Source: Actinomyces sp. HPA0247
Lineage (GTDB): Bacteria; Actinomycetota; Actinomycetes; Actinomycetales; Actinomycetaceae
DNA: 64,000 nt
Assembly: GCA_000411415.1 (NCBI GenBank)
Contig: KE150450.1
Span: 880,932 to 944,931, forward strand
Direction of reading: 5' to 3'
Shown one piece after another: positions 59,369 to 64,000 of the stretch (its first letter is position 1; each line of letters opens with the position of its first letter). The notes beneath the pieces are model-generated. The model was not told where the DNA came from, did not search any database, and worked only from the letters and a program-made list of their open reading frames with translations. A program made the translations under genes and the position numbers.

Positions 59369-60328
59369 ATGACGATGCCCACTTTCGCCGACGTTGACGC
59401 GGCGCTCGCCAAGCGCGACTACCGTGCGGCTCTGGACATGCTGGAGTCCATGGAGGTCGTCGGCGAGGATGCGTGCTACCGCCGCGACATTCAGGCAGCT
59501 GCCTGCGCTGACCGCCTCGGCCTGTATCCCCTGTGCGAGGAGTACGCGACGCGCGCACGCGCCTACGGGGACGACATGGCCGCGCCCTTCGCGCTCATCG
59601 CCCGTGCCCAGCGCCGCCAAGGCCTCGTCGCTGATGCCGAGGCCGTGGCATCGGCCGGCATGCGCCTGCATCCCCAATCCCCTGAGATCGCGCGCGAACT
59701 GACCCTTTGCCTCGTCGAGTTGGGGCGCTGCGAGGAGGCGCTGTCCGTCTCGCAGGTCGCCACCGACGGATTTCCCGACGACGTTGAGCTCCTCATGGCC
59801 TACGGACGCCTGTGGGAACCCGTGGACCCGGACGCTGCGCAGTGGGCGTTCGGTCGCGCCAAGGCGAACGCCCCGGACCTGGCCGAGGCGAAGTTCGCAT
59901 ACGACTCCCTCGCCCATCCCCTCAAGGGGGCTGGGCGCTCCTCGTACGCTATCGAAATGCAGCCGGCCGTCGCGACGGCCTACCGGGGAATGCTCAAGCG
60001 CGTGACCTTCGTGCTCGATAAGGCGTGGATATTCGCGATCGTCGGCGGATTTGGGTCCGGTCTGGGCTATCTCTTCACCCTGCGCTACATGACGGATGAG
60101 CGCGCGCTCCTCTTCTTCCTCCTGTACGCCGCGTCGGCGCTGAGCGGATACGCGTTCGCGTTCATCCAGATTGCGCTGTTCAACCGCACGTTGCCGCGCG
60201 GCGTGCGCCTGACCTTTACACGCCTGCGCAAGCGATTCCCCGACCTGGGAAGCTCCGTCATGGACTTCATTCGCATGATCGTGCTGGCTGGACTCATTCT
60301 TTTCGTTCTGATGGCGCTGACGCGGTGA
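59369..60328 (+). CDS. TPR-like membrane protein
   Basis: A 319-residue protein. Residues 5-190 are helical repeats of TPR type (ALAKRDYRAALDMLESMEVV, ALIARAQRRQGLVADAEAVA, LTLCLVELGRCEEALSVS). Three or so hydrophobic segments follow at about 213-235, 243-267 and 295-315, making a cytosolic TPR domain on a membrane anchor. It shares this layout with the protein at 62774. Likely a scaffold for the AAA ATPase of the same cluster. Confidence 0.8.
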   Translation: MTMPTFADVDAALAKRDYRAALDMLESMEVVGEDACYRRDIQAAACADRLGLYPLCEEYATRARAYGDDMAAPFALIARAQRRQGLVADAEAVASAGMRLHPQSPEIARELTLCLVELGRCEEALSVSQVATDGFPDDVELLMAYGRLWEPVDPDAAQWAFGRAKANAPDLAEAKFAYDSLAHPLKGAGRSSYAIEMQPAVATAYRGMLKRVTFVLDKAWIFAIVGGFGSGLGYLFTLRYMTDERALLFFLLYAASALSGYAFAFIQIALFNRTLPRGVRLTFTRLRKRFPDLGSSVMDFIRMIVLAGLILFVLMALTR

Positions 60329-60463
60329 TTCATTCGGTCGGTTAAAATCTCGATCACTCTGTGCCCATGCTTATATCCTGACCATCGAAAACGTGTCAAA
60401 CTAGGCGCCTGACAGTTGCGTTGTAAGGCGCGGATAATCAACAGACAGCGCTATTGTGAGGGT

Positions 60464-61039
60464 GTGACCCATCAGCCCTTAGAATTCGCTGCACCGCCCA
60501 GGCCCTACCGCCTGGGGAATGACCAATTGCGTCGCTATAACCGCGTGCGCTCCGGGCAAAAGAAGCAGGGCCGCATCAACATTGCCATCGATGTCGTCAC
60601 CGTCCTCCTCATCATCTCCGTGAGCGCGATCGTCGCCGTCGTCGAAATGTCCTCCATGCCCGAGCCAACCATTGAAGCGCTCGCCGCTGTGGCCCTGGCC
60701 CTCATCCTCGGAGGAGGCCTCATTCTCCTCGCGCTCCTCGCCGCACTCATCGTCGTCGCGCGCCGGTGGCATCGTGAATGGGACTGCAACGAGGACCTCG
60801 TCATCTTCTCCGACTCTCACGCCGCCCTGCGCGCCGCCCGGCGCGACGGCGCCATCATGACCGCCTGCGCGCGCATGCAGCTCGCCTGGTTTATCGGATT
60901 CCTCGCCGTCGGCGCCATCGCCCTCGCCACCGAATCTGCCCTCCTGGCGGCCCTCGTCTCCCTGCCGCTCGCGATGGGCCTCGTCAATTCCTGGCGCTCC
61001 TGCCAAGCCCTGCGCAGGATCACCGCGCGCACCCTCTAA
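60464..61039 (+). CDS. Four-helix membrane protein
   Basis: A 191-residue protein starting at GTG 60464 after TGAGGG. Two helices near 43-62 and 70-97 and two near 138-155 and 157-177 surround a cytosolic loop with WDCNEDLVIFSDSHAALRAARRD. I do not recognise the family. Its position between the TPR protein and the AAA ATPase suggests it is part of the same complex. Confidence 0.75.
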   Translation: MTHQPLEFAAPPRPYRLGNDQLRRYNRVRSGQKKQGRINIAIDVVTVLLIISVSAIVAVVEMSSMPEPTIEALAAVALALILGGGLILLALLAALIVVARRWHREWDCNEDLVIFSDSHAALRAARRDGAIMTACARMQLAWFIGFLAVGAIALATESALLAALVSLPLAMGLVNSWRSCQALRRITARTL

Positions 61040-61109
61040 TGTCATCCGTGCGCGCGATTTGTTTGCGCGCGCATAGACCCAGAAGCCTGCCAGCCGGTAG
61101 GCTTATCGC

Positions 61110-62708
61110 ATGACGAATCCTCTCATCGACTCCCTCGCGTCGATCATCGAACAGCAACCCGAGGACCATGCCCTGCGCGAGCATCTCGCCGAACTCCTGA
61201 TCGCCGAGGGGAGGGGCGTCGAAGCCGTCTCCCACCTGGCCGTTGTCCTGGCCGTCGACCCGCACAACGAGCGAGCCGCAGCCCTCATGCGCAGCGCCCT
61301 CGGCGTGCCCGAGGCCCCCGCCCCGTCTGCGCCTACCGTCGACGAGGCTGAGCCTGCCGCGCCCGCAACAGACGAGGATCGGGTGTTGCCTGAGGCGGCC
61401 TTCGCCCGCGAGGTCCCGGTGCCCCCCGAGGCGCCCGAGGCCTCGGCCCCGGCCGTAGACAGGCCGACTGCCGCTGATCCTGAGCCCGCGGCCCCCGCCT
61501 CGGATGAGGTTGAGACCGTCCCCGCCCCCGAGGCTCCCGCTCCGTCTGCGCCCGCGGCCCCCGCCTCGGACGACGCAGGCATTCCCGCGATCGTGACGAT
61601 TCATCCCGCGGCCTTCCCGCAGACGGCCGAGAAAGGGAACAGCGAGGGAGGCGCGTCGACAGGCGAGGCCGGAGATGGGCAGGATGACCCCGCTTCCCCC
61701 GACGGCGCCGATCCGGAAAACTTCGACTGGAAGAGTGCCGAGAAGCAGGTCGGCGGACCCGCGCCGGCATTTGTGAAGGTGGGAGCAACCGACGGCGAAG
61801 TCGAAATCGACGACAAACCCCAAGGTGACGCGTGGGACGTTGAGACAGTGACGGCAACGCTGGCCGACGTCGGCGGTATGCAGTCCGTCAAGGACCGCCT
61901 CACCATGGCCTTCCTGGCCCCCCTGCGCAACCCGGAAATCCGCAAGCTCTATGGCAAGAGCCTCAGCGGTGGCCTGCTGCTCTACGGTCCTCCCGGATGC
62001 GGCAAGACCTACATCGCCCGCGCTCTCGCCGGCGAGGTCGGTGCCGCGTTCATGAACGTCAGGATCAGTGACGTCCTTGGCCACTACATCGGTGACTCCG
62101 AGAACAATCTCCACGATGTCTTCGAGACCGCGCGCGCCTGCGCCCCCGTCGTCCTTTTCCTTGACGAAATCGACGCGGTCGGCATGAGGCGATCGCCGTC
62201 GTCTGCTTCCTACATGCGACCGGTCACCAACCAGCTCCTCATGGAACTGGACGGCATCGGGGCCGACAACGAAGGCGTCTTCATCCTGGCTGCCACCAAC
62301 ACCCCGTGGGACGTGGACCCCGCGCTGCGCAGGCCCGGACGCTTCGACCGCTGCGTCGCTGTCCTACCTCCCGATGGACCCGCCCGCCAGGCAGTTCTCT
62401 ACCACCACCTCAAGTCGCGCCCCGTCGAAGGCATCGACATGGGATACCTGGTCCAGCACACCGATGGATTCACCGGCGCCGACCTGGCCCACCTGGTCGA
62501 CAGCGCCGTCGAATACGCGATGATGGACTCCGTGCGCACAGGAAACGTGCGCATGGTGACCATGCAGGACTTCTTGAGGGCGCTGGCGCAGATTCGGCCC
62601 AGTGCGGGACCCTGGTTCGTCACCGCCCGCAACATTGTCGAATACGGCAATCGAGACGGCCAATACGACGACCTCGCCGAGTACATGAAGGCAAACAACC
62701 TGATGTGA
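61110..62708 (+). CDS. TPR-AAA+ ATPase (Cdc48/spastin-like)
   Basis: A 532-residue ATPase. Residues 1-70 form a short TPR-like helical unit (DHALREHLAELLIAEGRG, AVSHLAVVLAVDPHNERAAA). A Pro/Ala/Glu-rich linker (about 70-225) carries APSAP/EAPAPSAPAA repeats. The AAA module has Walker A GPPGCGKT (293-300), Walker B FLDEIDAVG (D352, E353), and the arginine finger region LRRPGRFDRC. The fold with GDSENNLHDVFE resembles Cdc48/ClpX-like remodelling ATPases rather than CbxX/EccA, but the TPR-plus-AAA layout recalls EccA of type VII secretion. It likely remodels protein partners. Confidence 0.88.
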   Translation: MTNPLIDSLASIIEQQPEDHALREHLAELLIAEGRGVEAVSHLAVVLAVDPHNERAAALMRSALGVPEAPAPSAPTVDEAEPAAPATDEDRVLPEAAFAREVPVPPEAPEASAPAVDRPTAADPEPAAPASDEVETVPAPEAPAPSAPAAPASDDAGIPAIVTIHPAAFPQTAEKGNSEGGASTGEAGDGQDDPASPDGADPENFDWKSAEKQVGGPAPAFVKVGATDGEVEIDDKPQGDAWDVETVTATLADVGGMQSVKDRLTMAFLAPLRNPEIRKLYGKSLSGGLLLYGPPGCGKTYIARALAGEVGAAFMNVRISDVLGHYIGDSENNLHDVFETARACAPVVLFLDEIDAVGMRRSPSSASYMRPVTNQLLMELDGIGADNEGVFILAATNTPWDVDPALRRPGRFDRCVAVLPPDGPARQAVLYHHLKSRPVEGIDMGYLVQHTDGFTGADLAHLVDSAVEYAMMDSVRTGNVRMVTMQDFLRALAQIRPSAGPWFVTARNIVEYGNRDGQYDDLAEYMKANNLM

Positions 62709-62773
62709 GGAGGTGGGCGGCGCACTCGCGCTGCCCACCCCTCGCCGTTCGCTACCGATACCGAGGAGAACCG

Positions 62774-63853
62774 ATGTCTCCCGAGGAGATCTCCAAGCGG
62801 ATCAATCACGCCCAGGCCTTGATCGACATCAAGCGCCCCGAACGAGCCATCGAAAAACTCGTCACGATCCCTCAGGACGACCCCGAGGTCTCAGCGCGAG
62901 TGAACTGTCTCCTCGCCCACGCTCACCTCACAAATCACGAGCCTGAGAAGGCCTATGCGTGCGCTCGGCGAGCCGTCGAAGCCTCCCCCAACAACCCCAG
63001 CGCGCTGTACTGGCTGAGCTACTTGGAGGGAGACCGCAAGCTCGCCCTCAAACACGCCACGCGCCTCGTCGAACTCGCGCCAGAACAAGGTTTCAGCCAC
63101 ACCATGAGGGCCCACGTCCTCGCGCGCAACTTCCAGTGGGAGGAGGCGCTGCGCGAGGCGCGGGAAGGCGAACGCCTCGACCCCGAAGACCCCTTCGCGC
63201 TCAACACCCTCGGTCGGCTGCTCGCCAGGGACGACGAACAAGCGGCACTCGACGTCTACCAACGCGTCCTCTCACTCGACCCAAACAACGAGGCCGCCCG
63301 CGAAGCGATCGCGGACATACAAGAAGTCGACCGCACCGACGCCACCAGCCGCCTCTACCGCGACCTCCTCGCGGAAAACCCCAACGAGAAAACATACGAG
63401 AATAAGCTCCACTGGCTGGTGTTCAAGCCGCTCTTCTACCTCTGCCTGGGCCTGACGATCACCTATGTGATCGGCTGGTCGATCGCAGGCCTCGTCTACG
63501 TGTTCGGCAGTCGCGACGCGGCGATCATCGTCGGACTGGTATGGTCCGCGTTGATTCCCCTGCGCGGCATGGACAGCGCAGTGCGCAGACACCTCTCACA
63601 GGTCGCCGCCGGACAGGGCAAGACGCGCCGCGAGGTCGTGGACCTGACGTTCAAGCGCCGACCCGTCGGTGCGACGATAGCGACGATCTCGCTCGCGCTC
63701 CTCGTCGTCACCCCCGTGGCATTCGCGGTGCTGCGGTACTTTGTCCCCGCGTCCTCGTGGTGGACGGCCGTGGGGCTGCCCATCCTCGTCATGGCCTGCG
63801 GGTGGATCGGCGCCGCCATCGCCCGCTACATGGTCTTTAGGCGCGAACGCTAA
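62774..63853 (+). CDS. TPR-repeat membrane protein
   Basis: A 359-residue protein. TPR units fill residues 1-195 (AQALIDIKRPERAIEKLV, AHAHLTNHEPEKAYACARRA, LGRLLARDDEQAALDVYQRV). About four hydrophobic segments follow at 220-242, 247-266, 300-322 and 328-350. The N-terminal TPR, C-terminal membrane layout matches 59369. It is 65 bp after the ATPase gene with a GAGGAGAA ribosome site. Confidence 0.82.
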   Translation: MSPEEISKRINHAQALIDIKRPERAIEKLVTIPQDDPEVSARVNCLLAHAHLTNHEPEKAYACARRAVEASPNNPSALYWLSYLEGDRKLALKHATRLVELAPEQGFSHTMRAHVLARNFQWEEALREAREGERLDPEDPFALNTLGRLLARDDEQAALDVYQRVLSLDPNNEAAREAIADIQEVDRTDATSRLYRDLLAENPNEKTYENKLHWLVFKPLFYLCLGLTITYVIGWSIAGLVYVFGSRDAAIIVGLVWSALIPLRGMDSAVRRHLSQVAAGQGKTRREVVDLTFKRRPVGATIATISLALLVVTPVAFAVLRYFVPASSWWTAVGLPILVMACGWIGAAIARYMVFRRER

Positions 63854-63921
63854 CAGCGGGTGGCGCGTGGGCGGCGGCTCGCGCGTGGACGGTTGGTAGC
63901 GGGCAGTCGGTGCGCGCCGCC

Positions 63922-64000
63922 TCAGTCCTTCGAGAGCCTGCCTCGCACAGCCCCCGCGCCGAACGTCAGCACCGTCAACGCGGCCTCCAAACCGCCCAGG
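63922..64000 (-). CDS. Partial gene at the right edge (C-terminal 25 residues)
   Basis: On the minus strand a frame runs in from beyond 64000 and reads LGGLEAALTVLTFGAGAVRG, ending RLSKD at TGA 63922-63924. It could be the end of a membrane-associated or regulatory protein. Too little is visible to identify it. Confidence 0.35.
   Translation of the reverse strand, partial: LGGLEAALTVLTFGAGAVRGRLSKD

Overview
The window is high-GC DNA with actinobacterial gene content and short intergenic gaps. The block crgA / DUF881 / srtE / pabA-type amidotransferase / pknB-pknA-pbpA-rodA-pstP-fhaB-fhaA is the actinobacterial cell-envelope signalling locus that usually lies near the chromosomal origin. Overall content (GC-rich, sortase, LPxTG-like surface protein, DASS transporter, no mycolic acid genes) suggests Actinomycetaceae, most likely an oral Schaalia/Actinomyces (A. 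odontolyticus-like) species. That assignment is inferred from gene content only; no rRNA gene is present.

Layout. 1-2,700: accessory DNA with an IS256-family element set between inverted arrays of a 17-bp motif, a 42-bp-period array, and the first copy of a 76-nt hairpin family. 2,800-6,000: remnant of a mobilisable element (mobilisation gene with a nonsense codon, intact CmtR-type metal sensor, P-type metal ATPase, broken luciferase-like gene). 6,240-10,280: DASS transporter with a soluble Crp-domain histidine kinase and its response regulator. 10,356-11,541: an Abi/HEPN gene preceded by two tandem copies of a promoter plus structured leader. 11,538-24,727: metabolic and transport genes (nitroreductase, hydrolase, lipoprotein, TacAT-like toxin-antitoxin pair, amino-acid ABC transporter, cupin, an amidohydrolase next to a divergent S-adenosylhomocysteine hydrolase-like protein, MacB/FtsX-like ABC transporter). 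26,228-31,189: eight small membrane proteins, several with Pro/Gln-rich N-termini and a shared promoter-like box. 31,190-32,110 and 38,235-39,230: gene-free stretches with two more 76-nt hairpins, each followed by 20-bp arrays. 32,114-38,234: cyclophilin, rhomboid, crgA, sortase E and the amidotransferase. 39,232-48,758: the kinase/PBP/phosphatase/FHA operon on the minus strand. 49,382-52,069: a large surface protein. 52,466-53,428: nrdF. 53,551-56,777: a five-gene cassette resembling a type VII secretion substrate locus. 57,053-59,086: a choline-binding-repeat protein closely resembling pneumococcal phosphorylcholine esterase Pce. 59,369-63,853: a cluster pairing TPR-membrane proteins with a TPR-AAA ATPase.

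Most interesting items. (1) A 76-nt hairpin family whose three copies have identical length, two covarying stem pairs and an invariant double CGGCGTGTC in the loop; each copy sits beside a helically phased tandem array. (2) The duplicated promoter and structured leader upstream of the Abi/HEPN gene, a candidate RNA regulator or antitoxin. (3) A 9-bp word, GACGAGGCC, strongly enriched across the window and placed as inverted pairs in intergenic terminator-like hairpins. (4) The Pce-like enzyme and the secretion-like cassette next to it.
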